Shown here piece by piece: positions 1 to 7,870 of a stretch of 29,705 bases of DNA. The translations under genes were made by a program, and so were the position numbers. The notes beneath the pieces are model-generated. The model ran no database searches and had not been told where the DNA came from. It worked only from the letters and a program-made list of their open reading frames with translations. Source of the DNA: Desulfuromonadaceae bacterium (lineage in GTDB: Bacteria; Desulfobacterota; Desulfuromonadia; Desulfuromonadales; SZUA-540). The stretch is taken from the NCBI GenBank assembly GCA_003250235.1, contig QKGY01000356.1:1-29705 (forward strand), in the 5' to 3' direction. Position 1 is the first letter of the stretch, and each line of letters opens with the position of its first letter.

Positions 1-1
1 G

Positions 2-1252
2 GCGGCCACGGTCGAGGAAGGGGGAGGGTTTGAACGGGCAATGCTCTTTACCGTCAACGAACGCAGCCGCACTCTGCAGGGAATGCTCGGCCTGACCCGT
101 CAATCGGCCCAGCTGGTTCTACCCAAGGTGGAAGGATCGGATAGTTGGTCCGGCTCGTCCATCAGCGCCGATGTCCAGGAAGCCCAGAGAAGCACCTCTT
201 TTTGTCGCAAGGTGTTGAAGCAGAGACTGAGTCTGGACCCCGAAGACAATGCGCTGGCCCAGGCGGTTTCTGCGTCGGAGGTGGTTTTTGTCAAAGATCC
301 TGAAGCGCAAGAGGCGTCAGGCCGCCATTTTGCAGAAATCCTCGGTCTGAAGGCCTATGCTTGTGCGCCGTTGAGAGGCAAGGACCGTGTCCTGGGGGTC
401 CTCGTAGTCGACAATCCGGAGAGTCTTGAAGAGATCTCCCCGGGCCGGTTGCGTTTTTTGGAGCTTTTTGCCAATCAGGCGGCGGCGGCCATGGAAAATT
501 CCATGCTGTTGCACCGCCTCGAGAGCGCGCATCAGGACTTGCGGGAGACCCAGGAGCGGCTGATACAAGGTGAAAAACTGGCAGTCCTGGGGGAGATGGC
601 CGCCTCGGTGGCTCACGAATTGCGCAACCCCCTTGTGTCCATAGGCGGTTTTGCCCAGCGTCTCTGTCGCCACGCCCCCGACGGGAGCCGTGACAAGGAA
701 TACGCCGGCATTATCACCCGGGAAGTTCGCCGCATGGAGGAGATGCTCGCCAATATCCTGGCTTTTTCCAAGAAGCAGATGTTGTGCTTTGCCGAGTGCG
801 ACATGGGGACGATTATCCATGAGGTTGTCGATCTTGAGGGCGATGCCATCAGCGCTTCCGACATTCAGCTGAACGTTGATCTGTCTTCCGACCTGCCGAA
901 AATCCAGGGGGACGAACAGAAGCTGCGTCAGGTGCTTCTGAATATGCTGGCCAATGCCCGTCAAGTCATGGTTCAGGGAGGGGTTCTCACCCTCCGTGCC
1001 TATGAAACGGTGTTGCGTGGAGACCGGGCTGTTGCCGTGGAAGTGGAGGATACCGGCGGCGGCATCCCGGACGAGGTCATGCGCAACATCTTCAACCCCT
1101 TTTTTACCACCAAGATTGAAGGAACCGGCCTTGGGTTGTCGATCTCCCACCGGATCGTCGAGTTGCATCGGGGGGAAATCGAAGTGATGAACCGGGAGAA
1201 GGGCGCGGTGTTCATTCTTCGGATACCAGCCAGGGGACAAAGCAAATCCTGA
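2..1252 (+). CDS. Sensor histidine kinase, GAF + HisKA + HATPase (5' end outside window)
   Basis: The reading frame is open from base 2, and the residues before the first ATG (position 41) still read as GAF domain (FERAMLFTVNE), so the true start lies upstream and this entry is partial. Order: GAF sensor domain to about codon 170, short coiled linker, HisKA with H-box VAHELRNPL (His codon 614-616), N-box LLNMLANARQ, G1 VEDTGGGIPDE, F-box FNPFFTTK and G2 GTGLGLSISH. All catalytic motifs of a Class I histidine kinase are intact. No membrane segment is seen, so the visible part is cytoplasmic. It ends at the TGA just before the tRNA promoter. The partner regulator is not in view upstream. The kinase call is secure; the ligand of the GAF domain cannot be told. 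Confidence 0.93.
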   Translation, partial: AATVEEGGGFERAMLFTVNERSRTLQGMLGLTRQSAQLVLPKVEGSDSWSGSSISADVQEAQRSTSFCRKVLKQRLSLDPEDNALAQAVSASEVVFVKDPEAQEASGRHFAEILGLKAYACAPLRGKDRVLGVLVVDNPESLEEISPGRLRFLELFANQAAAAMENSMLLHRLESAHQDLRETQERLIQGEKLAVLGEMAASVAHELRNPLVSIGGFAQRLCRHAPDGSRDKEYAGIITREVRRMEEMLANILAFSKKQMLCFAECDMGTIIHEVVDLEGDAISASDIQLNVDLSSDLPKIQGDEQKLRQVLLNMLANARQVMVQGGVLTLRAYETVLRGDRAVAVEVEDTGGGIPDEVMRNIFNPFFTTKIEGTGLGLSISHRIVELHRGEIEVMNREKGAVFILRIPARGQSKS

Positions 1253-1254
1253 GA

Positions 1255-1284
1255 TTGACAGAAGGGGGATTGGCCGGGTAATAT
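1255..1284 (+). promoter_or_regulatory. Sigma-70-type promoter of tRNA-Ala
   Basis: TTGACA (1255-1260), an 18-bp spacer and TAATAT (1279-1284). The expected start of transcription is near 1291, four bases before the tRNA. The -35 matches consensus exactly and the -10 at five of six positions. Confidence 0.8.
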
Positions 1285-1294
1285 TCTGCACCAT

Positions 1295-1370
1295 GGGGCT
1301 GTAGCTCAGCTGGGAGAGCGACGCGTTCGCAATGCGTAGGTCGTGAGTTCGATCCTCATCAGCTCCACCA
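1295..1370 (+). tRNA. tRNA-Ala (anticodon CGC)
   Basis: A 76-nt cloverleaf with a 7-bp acceptor stem GGGGCTG/CAGCTCC, D arm GCTC...GAGC, anticodon stem ACGCG/TGCGT with loop TTCGCAA, T arm with TTCGATC, and an encoded CCA at 1368-1370. The anticodon CGC (1328-1330) reads codon GCG. The G3:U70 pair, the identity element for alanyl-tRNA synthetase, is present. It is followed at once by a terminator. Confidence 0.97.
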
Positions 1371-1382
1371 GAGTCCAACCGA

Positions 1383-1409
1383 GCACCCGGTTTTGCCGGG
1401 TGCTTTTTT
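1383..1409 (+). terminator. Rho-independent terminator of the tRNA gene
   Basis: Stem GCACCCGG (1383-1390) / CCGGGTGC (1396-1403), loop TTTTG, then six T. It ends the tRNA transcript. Confidence 0.9.
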
Positions 1410-1513
1410 ATTGTGCTGGGACGATGTGGTATTCGTCAGGGGGAGGGATGTTTGCAAATCTGGGAAAAAGGTGTTTAATGGCAGGAGGATGTTCACGTGC
1501 GCAGGAGGACGCC

Positions 1514-1712
1514 ATGATGATTCACGTAAAGTATCGCAATGGCAATTACGGCATCGTGCTTGCGCAGCAGCTGGAAGAATTGATCACCTCCCACCAGATT
1601 TCCCGCTTTCTTCGTTCCAGCGGCTGGGCAGTCATCGGCCATCGGCCACGATTCTCTCCGTTCAGGTGCGGATTTTTCGTACCGGGGTGAGGAGAGACGT
1701 GCGGAAGGATAA
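1514..1712 (+). pseudogene. Small conserved hypothetical ORF, frameshifted by a 7-bp tandem duplication
   Basis: A start at 1514 has a good ribosome site (AGGAGG, 1503-1508). The frame begins MMIHVKYRNGNYGIV and runs to a TGA at 1688-1690, losing sense after GWAVIGHRP. The sequence CATCGGC stands twice in tandem (1633-1639 and 1640-1646). Removing one copy restores a 63-residue ORF ending at TAA 1710-1712 with C-terminal DSLRSGADFSYRGEERR. From memory, Geobacter-group genomes carry small proteins of this plan (an N-terminal KYxNxxYD-like start, then GWVxIGxDPxR, then YxGPERR). Their function is unknown to me. I therefore read the present form as broken by the duplication, unless the duplicate is a sequencing artefact. 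Confidence 0.72.
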
Positions 1713-1785
1713 TCCCAACGCGCTTTTGCCGATCTGTCGATGCCTTTAGACTTTGTTAAGGTTCCGTTTGCCGACTCCTTTGGAA

Positions 1786-1803
1786 AATAATAGGCCTGTT
1801 ATT
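1786..1803. promoter_or_regulatory. 18-bp imperfect palindrome upstream of mrp
   Basis: AATAATAGGCCTGTTATT is symmetric except for one base pair. It lies about 45 bp upstream of a candidate -35 for mrp. It may be an operator; no binding protein can be named. Confidence 0.35.
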
Positions 1804-1829
1804 CTCGCATAAGTTGCGGGAAAATGGGC

Positions 1830-1858
1830 TTGACGATAACTTGCGAAAGTGGTAACAA
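1830..1858 (+). promoter_or_regulatory. Candidate sigma-70 promoter of mrp
   Basis: TTGACG (1830-1835), a 17-bp spacer and TAACAA (1853-1858). The -10 is weak. A short stem, AAAGCC/GGCTTT followed by T residues (1925-1945), lies in the leader and could be a weak attenuator. The rest of 1713-1995 shows nothing else I can support. Confidence 0.35.
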
Positions 1859-1995
1859 GGACTGCGGATGGAAACCATTCCGCGTCTGATCCGCGGCGCA
1901 AACAATGGTCTCCCGGGCTTGGATAAAGCCGGTGAGGCTTTTTTTATGGCTCCGTACATATCAGGTTGCGGCAGTCAAGAAGGAGGACGTAAGAG

Positions 1996-2898
1996 ATGCA
2001 AAGCAAACAGAGTTCCTGTAGCAGTTGTTCCGAAAAATCGAGCTGCACGGATAAGTCATCGTGTTCTACCGCAGGGCCCAAACCGGGAGAATCCGCTGAA
2101 CAGTACCAGAGACGGCTGCAGATGCAGCAGCGTCTCGGCCACATCCGCAACAAGATCCTGGTGATGTCCGGTAAGGGGGGAGTCGGAAAAAGTTCTACCG
2201 CCGTGAATCTGGCCATGGCCCTGGCGCAGGAAGGTCACGCCGTAGGGCTTCTGGATGTGGATATCCACGGTCCGAGCGTACCGAAGATGCTTGGCCTTGA
2301 GGGCTCACGTCCCCAGATCACTGCGGCTGAGGATGCCATGCTTCCGGTCAACTATGAAGGGCTGAAGGTCATGTCCATCGGGTTTATGCTTGAGAAAAAC
2401 ACCGATGCCGTGATCTGGCGCGGTGCGATGAAGACCGGAGTTATCCAGCAGTTCCTGGCCGATGTCGAGTGGGGCTACCTCGATTACCTGGTTGTTGACT
2501 GCCCCCCAGGGACTGGTGATGAGCCCCTGTCCGTTGCCCAGTTCCTGGGAGCCGGCACTCAGGCGGTCATCGTGACGACTCCTCAGGAGGTCGCCCTGAA
2601 TGATGTGCGCAAGTCCATCACCTTCTGCGGGCAGCTGAAGATGAGCCTGCTCGGCGTGGTGGAGAATATGAGCGGGTTTGTCTGCCCCCACTGCCACGAG
2701 GTGATTGATCTGTTCAAAAAAGGCGGGGGACGGCAGATGGCCGAAGAGATGGGAGCACCATTCCTGGGTGCCGTTCCCGTGGACCCGGACATGGTGAGCG
2801 CCGGTGATAGCGGCAAACCGATTGTCCTGGCGCACCCCGATTCGGAAACCGCCAAAGCCATCCGGCAGATTGCCAGGGAAATCATCGACAACGATTAA
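1996..2898 (+). CDS. mrp: Mrp/NBP35-family iron-sulfur carrier ATPase
   Basis: 300 residues; start fixed by AAGGAGGA a few bases upstream. The family binds and transfers Fe-S clusters to apoproteins in the cytoplasm, using a deviant Walker A P-loop. Seen here: GKGGVGKSS at residues 59-67, DVDIHGPSVPKMLG switch region, DCPPGTGDE Walker B region, TTPQEVAL, and the cluster-ligand motif CPHCH near residue 233. The N terminus adds four cysteines (C8, C11, C17, C23; CX2CX5CX5C) ahead of the P-loop domain, reminiscent of the N-terminal cluster of eukaryotic Nbp35, although the spacing differs. It stands as a single gene closed by a terminator. The Mrp call is secure; a second N-terminal cluster is inference. 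Confidence 0.95.
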   Translation: MQSKQSSCSSCSEKSSCTDKSSCSTAGPKPGESAEQYQRRLQMQQRLGHIRNKILVMSGKGGVGKSSTAVNLAMALAQEGHAVGLLDVDIHGPSVPKMLGLEGSRPQITAAEDAMLPVNYEGLKVMSIGFMLEKNTDAVIWRGAMKTGVIQQFLADVEWGYLDYLVVDCPPGTGDEPLSVAQFLGAGTQAVIVTTPQEVALNDVRKSITFCGQLKMSLLGVVENMSGFVCPHCHEVIDLFKKGGGRQMAEEMGAPFLGAVPVDPDMVSAGDSGKPIVLAHPDSETAKAIRQIAREIIDND

Positions 2899-2926
2899 GA
2901 AGGCGAAGCAAAAGCCTACCGATGGA

Positions 2927-2954
2927 AAAGCCGGGGGAAACCCCGGCTTTTTTT
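2927..2954. terminator. Bidirectional terminator between mrp and sbcC
   Basis: Stem AAAGCCGGGG (2927-2936) / CCCCGGCTTT (2941-2950), loop GAAA, with T residues following on the plus strand and the complementary A run serving the minus strand. It serves both convergent genes and abuts the sbcC stop codon. Confidence 0.9.
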
Positions 2955-5397
2955 ACGCGTCGCCCAGTTCGATTACCTGATCGGTTATTTCGGTGAAGGC
3001 GACATCGTGGCTGACCAGAAAGAGCTGGTCGTACCAGTGGGAGGTGACCTCTTCCTGGCCGATGTCGATGGCCCGGAATGCCTGAGCCAGGTTCTCGCGG
3101 CGCTCGGCATCGAGATTCGAGGTGGGCTCGTCAAAAAAGGCGATGCGGGCTCCAATGGTCTGCAGAAGAGCCAGGCGCAGGGAGACGACGGCACTCATGG
3201 TCTGTCCTCCGGAGAGCTGGTCGTCGCTGCGCTCACGGACCTGTCCGTCGACCATATCCCTCAGGATGACCTGGTAGTTTTCCCCCCAGTACAATTCCTC
3301 GTCGGCACCGGCAATGGTGCGGTAAATGCGATCGGCTCTTTGGGAGATTTCGTGGCGGAATCTCTCTGAAAGCCGGCTGGAAACCTGCTTGAAGACGCCG
3401 TTTCGCAGAAACTTGACCAGCGCTTCCTTTTCCAGCAGGCGCTGTACCCGATTCTGGCGGTCGCGGATTTCGGCCTCGATCGTGCGCAGTTTTTCAACCT
3501 CCAGCCCAACCCGTTGCAGATCGACTCCGATCCCTTTGGTCTCCTGCTCAAGGGCTGCGTTGACGGAGAGAAGCCGGTCCCTCTCGCTGCGACAGCGCTG
3601 GTGTTCTTCGGCATCGTAGGCCGATTGTCCGAGGCGCAGTTCTTCCTTCTTTGTTTGTTGCTCTTGGTTCAGGGTGTCCCAGAAGTCTTCATATTGACGA
3701 AGGGTCTGAATACGCGCCTGCAGGTCGGAGGCTGTCTGCAGGTGGGCGACATGCAGATCCCGCTGAGACTGATGCCGGCTGCGCTCCTGCTCTGCGGCAG
3801 CGATTTCGTTATCTAGGTTGGCAAATTCAGCCAGGGCCGCCTGTTTCTGCTGGAGGGTTTGTTCCAGCTCCGCGAGAGCCGGTTGCCGTTCGGCAAGACG
3901 TTCTGTCCTCTGCCCAAGGTATTTGCGGCGCTCTTCGAGTTGCTCCAACTGCTTGCGCCATTCCTGCTGCCGAACCGTCAGGGCGGCCTGTTTTTGCTGG
4001 GCCACGGAGGCACGGGCGACCTCGTCGGCGAGCTTTTTGATGGCCTGTGCCAATGACGCCGACTGCCGATCGAGGTCTTCGAGCTGTAGCGAAAAGACAT
4101 CCTGCGCAGGTTTGCCGGCGATATTCAGGCAGGGCTCCTGAAAGAAAGGGCACAGCCCCCCCGAGAGTTTCTCCCGACCTTCTTCAAGGCTTTGGCGACG
4201 GCCTTCGAGCAGGGCTTTCTGCGCCTGTTTGTCCTCAAGGTTCTTTTGCCGCTCCGCAAGGCGTGAGGCCTCCTCGACAAGATCGGGAGGAGGTTCCAGT
4301 TGCTGCCTTAGCTTTTGCAGGCTCGCCTGGTCCTGCTCGATCTGTTGACGGATCGCATCGACTTCCCGGGTTTCGTGGTCGATCCCCTGTCGGAGGCCGA
4401 TGATCTGCTTTTCCAGGGCGGTTACTTGTTGCTGGGCGTCGAGACGGTGCTTTTCGCCGATACGAAGCTGCTTGAGGCGCTCTTCGGCCTGGTCGTAGAC
4501 GGCTTTGCCACTCCGGGTCTCTTCGACCAGGGTACGGGAGGCTTCGGCTTCGGCGACCCGCTGCTTCTGCAGGGCGATTTTGTCTTCGCCGGCCTTGAGT
4601 CGTTCGGAGAGTTGATTGATGGCGGCCGTCAGGGCATCGAGTTGTTGTTTCTTCTTCTCCATTCCCTGAAGCTGGTTGACGAACTGTGCCAATGTTTTCT
4701 GCTGGCTTTGCAGAAGCGTCTTGCGTTCTTCGAGAAGGGCCGTCAGCCTCTTCTGCTCGGCCACTTTATCGGGCAGTGGCGCCACCTGCTCCTGCTGAAG
4801 GGTAATCTCGGTATTGAGGGTCCCGATCCTCTGCAGAAGAAGACTTTGCAGTCGGCTGGTTCCTTCATACGTCTGACGCCAGGTGTCGATACCGAGAGTT
4901 ACATCGAAGGCCTTCTGCCGCTCGGTGGGCGATTTGATGACGAAAGGACCGAGGAAGTCGTGCTGAAAGGGGCCGATAATTTGCTTGAATTGCTCGGCAA
5001 GGGAACGGTTTGACGAAAGGCCGAGCAGTTCCTTGAGGCGGGTCTCCGTCTCCTGGGCGTTGGCGTGCTCTTCAACCTCGAAGTCCTCTTCAGTCTGCCG
5101 GGCAAGAAGCCACTTGGCGCCGGAACCCAGGCTGCGGGAAACGCGCCAGGAGGCGCCGTCGTCGGTCTGAAAGCCGACGACAACCTCGCCTTTTTTTGCT
5201 CCGATACTCAGAAACCGATCCGCTTTTCCGACAAAATCCCTGGCATCAACGCCGAAAAGGGCATAGCCGATAGCCTCGAACAGGGTACTTTTCCCCGAGC
5301 CGTTCGGGCCGGAGAGCACAGTAATGCCCGGAGAAAAATGGAAACAGCCCTCGCGGTGGGACTTGACGTTTTTGAGTTCGACATAGCGAATCTGCAT
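2953..5397 (-). CDS. sbcC: SbcC/Rad50-type ATPase subunit of the SbcCD nuclease
   Basis: The start at 5397 (MQIRYVELKNVKSH) was chosen because it begins the family's N terminus and has AAGGA upstream; a longer open frame to 5526 runs through the end of sbcD and is not family-like. The product has 814 residues. Walker A GPNGSGKST is at about 30-38, followed by long Gln/Glu-rich coiled coils on both sides of a central apex. The C-terminal half carries signature DQLSGGQ and Walker B/D-loop IAFFDEPTSNLD. With SbcD it forms an ATP-dependent nuclease that opens hairpins and processes double-strand ends. The apex has CPFFQEPC (C416, C423; codons about 4129-4152), that is CX6C, instead of the usual CX2C zinc hook. 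It lies four bases after sbcD, in one operon. Confidence 0.93.
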   Translation of the reverse strand: MQIRYVELKNVKSHREGCFHFSPGITVLSGPNGSGKSTLFEAIGYALFGVDARDFVGKADRFLSIGAKKGEVVVGFQTDDGASWRVSRSLGSGAKWLLARQTEEDFEVEEHANAQETETRLKELLGLSSNRSLAEQFKQIIGPFQHDFLGPFVIKSPTERQKAFDVTLGIDTWRQTYEGTSRLQSLLLQRIGTLNTEITLQQEQVAPLPDKVAEQKRLTALLEERKTLLQSQQKTLAQFVNQLQGMEKKKQQLDALTAAINQLSERLKAGEDKIALQKQRVAEAEASRTLVEETRSGKAVYDQAEERLKQLRIGEKHRLDAQQQVTALEKQIIGLRQGIDHETREVDAIRQQIEQDQASLQKLRQQLEPPPDLVEEASRLAERQKNLEDKQAQKALLEGRRQSLEEGREKLSGGLCPFFQEPCLNIAGKPAQDVFSLQLEDLDRQSASLAQAIKKLADEVARASVAQQKQAALTVRQQEWRKQLEQLEERRKYLGQRTERLAERQPALAELEQTLQQKQAALAEFANLDNEIAAAEQERSRHQSQRDLHVAHLQTASDLQARIQTLRQYEDFWDTLNQEQQTKKEELRLGQSAYDAEEHQRCRSERDRLLSVNAALEQETKGIGVDLQRVGLEVEKLRTIEAEIRDRQNRVQRLLEKEALVKFLRNGVFKQVSSRLSERFRHEISQRADRIYRTIAGADEELYWGENYQVILRDMVDGQVRERSDDQLSGGQTMSAVVSLRLALLQTIGARIAFFDEPTSNLDAERRENLAQAFRAIDIGQEEVTSHWYDQLFLVSHDVAFTEITDQVIELGDA

Positions 5398-5401
5398 GGC
5401 C

Positions 5402-6646
5402 TCAGTCCTTGAACAGTGCGAGAAGCTCGTCATCGTCCTCTTCCCCGGACAGAACGAGACTTCGCAGTGACAGCGCCAGTGAGGCCAGTTCGGACTGCCG
5501 GTCCTGGTAGGTGCTGTTGCTGGCAATCAACTCCTCCAGAACCGCACGTTCGATATCCTCCAGGCTTCGGGATCGTTTCTCCTCAGAAGAATCCCCGGTA
5601 TTCAGGGAGAGCTGGTTTTTTACCTCGATGTGCAAGGGGAGGGAGAGCGCATCAAGGCTCGAGAGCAGAAGGTCACGAGAAAGTTCGAAGGGATGAAAGC
5701 CAACCTTGCCGGTGAGCTTGATTTCAAGCAGGGGAGGCTTTGCCGATACGGTTTCCAAAACCGGGGCAATCTGTTCGCGGAAACGGGTCAGGGCGGTTTC
5801 CGCGTTGAGCGAGCCGCTCAAATCGAAAGACAGGACAAGCATGGGGCGCGGCTGAGTCCTTCGGAATTCCCACGCCGGGCGTCCGTCGTCATGCAGAGTG
5901 ACGAGGTAATAGCCTTTGTCATATCGTTGCTCGCCAAAATTGACGCACTCGGGAGCTCCGGGGTTGAAGGCAAAGGGGCGGTTATCGTCGCTGAGAAGCT
6001 GATAGGGCTTGTGCCCGTGACCCAGAGCGACATAATCGAAGACATCGGCCAGGGGAGCGGCCTCTTCAGGTTTCATGTTGCCGATCTCGACCGGCGAGTA
6101 GCTCCAGATTCCCACATGAAAGAGAAGGATGTTCCGTCGTGTCGTTACCGCTTCGCAGATGCGGGAAACATGAGCCCCTGCCTGGGCTCCGATGTAGCCG
6201 AGACCGTAGATGTTCGTGCCGTTGATGACGACATGCCCTCCTTCGGCCAGTTCATCGTCGTAGGGAGTGAATACATAGCCGCCGTCTTCGCTTCGTTGAG
6301 GACGCAACAGACAGAGCAATCCCATCTGCGCCAGAGCTTCCATCCAGGAAAGGCGATCCCTGCGATGAATCCAGTCGTGATTCCCTTCGACGGCAATACA
6401 GGGAATGCCGGCTTCTTTGAGAGGGGTCAGGGTTTCAATGGTGCGGGCAAAGGTGCGGGGGAGAATCTGACCGGTGTGGAAGAGGTCTCCAGCAATGAGG
6501 ACGAAGTCCACCTGCTCGCGGATGGCATCTTCAACGATAGCGGCAAGGACGCGAAAAAAATCCTCGTAGCGTTCCTTTTCACCGGGGGATCGACGATAGG
6601 TCTTGCCGAGATGGATGTCCGCAGTATGAATGAAGCGCGTGGTCAT
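5402..6646 (-). CDS. sbcD: SbcD/Mre11-type exonuclease subunit
   Basis: 414 residues, a calcineurin-like metallophosphoesterase. Metal-binding motifs are present in order: DIHLGK (residues 10-15), AGDLFH, EGNHDW, LFHVG and ALGHGHKP. These ligate the two metal ions (normally Mn) of Mre11-family nucleases. The C-terminal third would be the capping and SbcC-binding region and ends in a Leu/Glu-rich helix. sbcC begins four bases downstream, the standard order for this complex. The start ATG at 6646 opens with the family's MTTRFIHTADIHLG; the ribosome site (AGGGT) is modest. Confidence 0.95.
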   Translation of the reverse strand: MTTRFIHTADIHLGKTYRRSPGEKERYEDFFRVLAAIVEDAIREQVDFVLIAGDLFHTGQILPRTFARTIETLTPLKEAGIPCIAVEGNHDWIHRRDRLSWMEALAQMGLLCLLRPQRSEDGGYVFTPYDDELAEGGHVVINGTNIYGLGYIGAQAGAHVSRICEAVTTRRNILLFHVGIWSYSPVEIGNMKPEEAAPLADVFDYVALGHGHKPYQLLSDDNRPFAFNPGAPECVNFGEQRYDKGYYLVTLHDDGRPAWEFRRTQPRPMLVLSFDLSGSLNAETALTRFREQIAPVLETVSAKPPLLEIKLTGKVGFHPFELSRDLLLSSLDALSLPLHIEVKNQLSLNTGDSSEEKRSRSLEDIERAVLEELIASNSTYQDRQSELASLALSLRSLVLSGEEDDDELLALFKD

Positions 6647-6813
6647 GAATACCCTATGGATGCCGGAGTCTAAGGGCCAAGCGGTAAGATAGCAGGCCTG
6701 TATTCGTGACGCAAATCAAAAGGGCAGGCCGGCCCCGGCAGGTGCTATGACGGGCACGTTACAGGTCCTGGGAGGGGGCGGGTGGGGGCGACTTTGTCTC
6801 GTACGGCAGCCGT

Positions 6814-6990
6814 TCAGGTGCGGCAGAAATCCTCGAGAGCTGTCTGGAAATTTCGCAGACTGTCGGAAGTCAGGACGGTCCACGATCCGCATGCCTCGCA
6901 GACATGGGTTTTCCCTGGAGAGAATTCGACGAGGTCTTGAAGGAACTGCCTTTTGCATTGGGGGCACTCAAACGCGATGGCTAGGTCCAT
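6814..6990 (-). CDS. 58-residue zinc-ribbon protein
   Basis: Read directly from the minus strand: the start at 6990 is preceded by GAGGAG at good spacing, and the frame closes with TGA at 6814-6816. The product begins MDLAIAFECPQCKRQF and has a second pair CEACGS, giving two CX2C knuckles (C9/C12 and C31/C34) as in a small zinc ribbon, with a short C-terminal helix. Such proteins bind zinc structurally; the partner is unknown. A promoter-like element lies upstream. It is 167 bp from sbcD, so co-transcription is possible but unproved. No family name can be given. Confidence 0.72.
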   Translation of the reverse strand: MDLAIAFECPQCKRQFLQDLVEFSPGKTHVCEACGSWTVLTSDSLRNFQTALEDFCRT

Positions 6991-7022
6991 GATCGTTTCT
7001 CCTCTGTAATTAACGAAAGCTA

Positions 7023-7052
7023 ATAGTACGCCAGCGGAATGTCTGTTGACAA
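7023..7052 (-). promoter_or_regulatory. Candidate promoter of the zinc-ribbon gene
   Basis: On the minus strand, TTGTCA (7052-7047), an 18-bp spacer and TACTAT (7028-7023). The predicted start of transcription is about 25 bases before the start codon. Confidence 0.5.
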
Positions 7053-7183
7053 GTCCCTTGTCGGCAGATTTGGCTTAAACCATGAAAATTGAGATGGATG
7101 GTTGGCGAAACGGCCCGGGTCCGCTAGGATAAAAGAACCCGCCAGGCCTGCGACAATGGGAAACCCATGACGAGGAGTCAACG

Positions 7184-7870
7184 ATGACAGAACCATTCGA
7201 TCTGGATGCCTATCGCCAGCACATCGAGGGGGAGGTTGAAACAACCCTTTCCCTGGCACGAACCCCCCGGGATTTTATGTTGGGGATGCAGCGAATATGT
7301 GACGTTGCGGAACAGACTCTTGCCGAGAACATGGATGCGGCGGAAAGGCGGCACATCGCCTGCGCGGCGGGATGTGGAACCTGCTGCGTGGTCAATGTGG
7401 CCGTTCTTTTTCCGGAGGCGGCATCCATCGTGGCCTACGTCCAACAGACCTTGGATGTTGCGGAACGGGAGTCTTTGACGCAAAGGCTGGAAACCGTCTA
7501 TCGAAAAGTGCAATGGCTCGATGACGAGGAGCGGATCGTGCTGAGGCAACCTTGCGCGTTTCTCAGTGACCAGGGGTTGTGCGGGATTTACCCGGTTCGT
7601 CCCCTGATCTGCCGGTCGATGACCTCGACGGATCCCGAGGACTGCCGTGAAGCCATTGCCCTGAAGTCCCTGGGGGAAGAGAAAACGGTGCAGGTGAATT
7701 TGTTTCAGAAGACGTTGATGGACACCACCTTCCTGGCGGTGGGTTCGGGACTGCGAAAACGAAATCTTGACGGACGCAGTGCCAAGTTGACCGTGGCGGT
7801 CAAAGCCCTTCTGGATTCCCCCCGGGCTCTGCAGCATTTTCTGGATGGTGGCGCTGTCCCGGCAGGTTAG
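7184..7870 (+). CDS. YkgJ-family cysteine-cluster protein
   Basis: 228 residues; ribosome site GAGGAG precedes the ATG. The family (zinc/iron-chelating domain) has clustered cysteines thought to hold Zn or an Fe-S centre; no reaction is established. Seen here: C60, C64, C67 and C68 in the order CAAGCGTCC, then a second half CAFLSDQGLCGIYPVRPLICR with three cysteines, which matches the family's C...CxIYxxRPxxCR ending. The N-terminal 55 residues and the tail after about residue 160 are helical and carry no known motif. It is convergent with the next gene: the two stop codons overlap by four bases, so there is no terminator between them. Confidence 0.88.
   Translation: MTEPFDLDAYRQHIEGEVETTLSLARTPRDFMLGMQRICDVAEQTLAENMDAAERRHIACAAGCGTCCVVNVAVLFPEAASIVAYVQQTLDVAERESLTQRLETVYRKVQWLDDEERIVLRQPCAFLSDQGLCGIYPVRPLICRSMTSTDPEDCREAIALKSLGEEKTVQVNLFQKTLMDTTFLAVGSGLRKRNLDGRSAKLTVAVKALLDSPRALQHFLDGGAVPAG

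Noticed and set aside
317..1378. 353-residue minus-strand ORF that starts within the tRNA region
   Set aside because: It begins with the antisense of tRNA-Ala (DRTHDLRIANASLSQLSYS, a well-known spurious translation) and continues antisense to the kinase gene; no ribosome site.
4315..5013. 232-residue plus-strand ORF within sbcC
   Set aside because: Shadow of the GC-rich third-position pattern of sbcC; low-complexity Leu/Gly product without a start signal.
5630..6673. 347-residue plus-strand ORF opposite sbcD
   Set aside because: Antisense shadow; sbcD has all catalytic motifs on the other strand.
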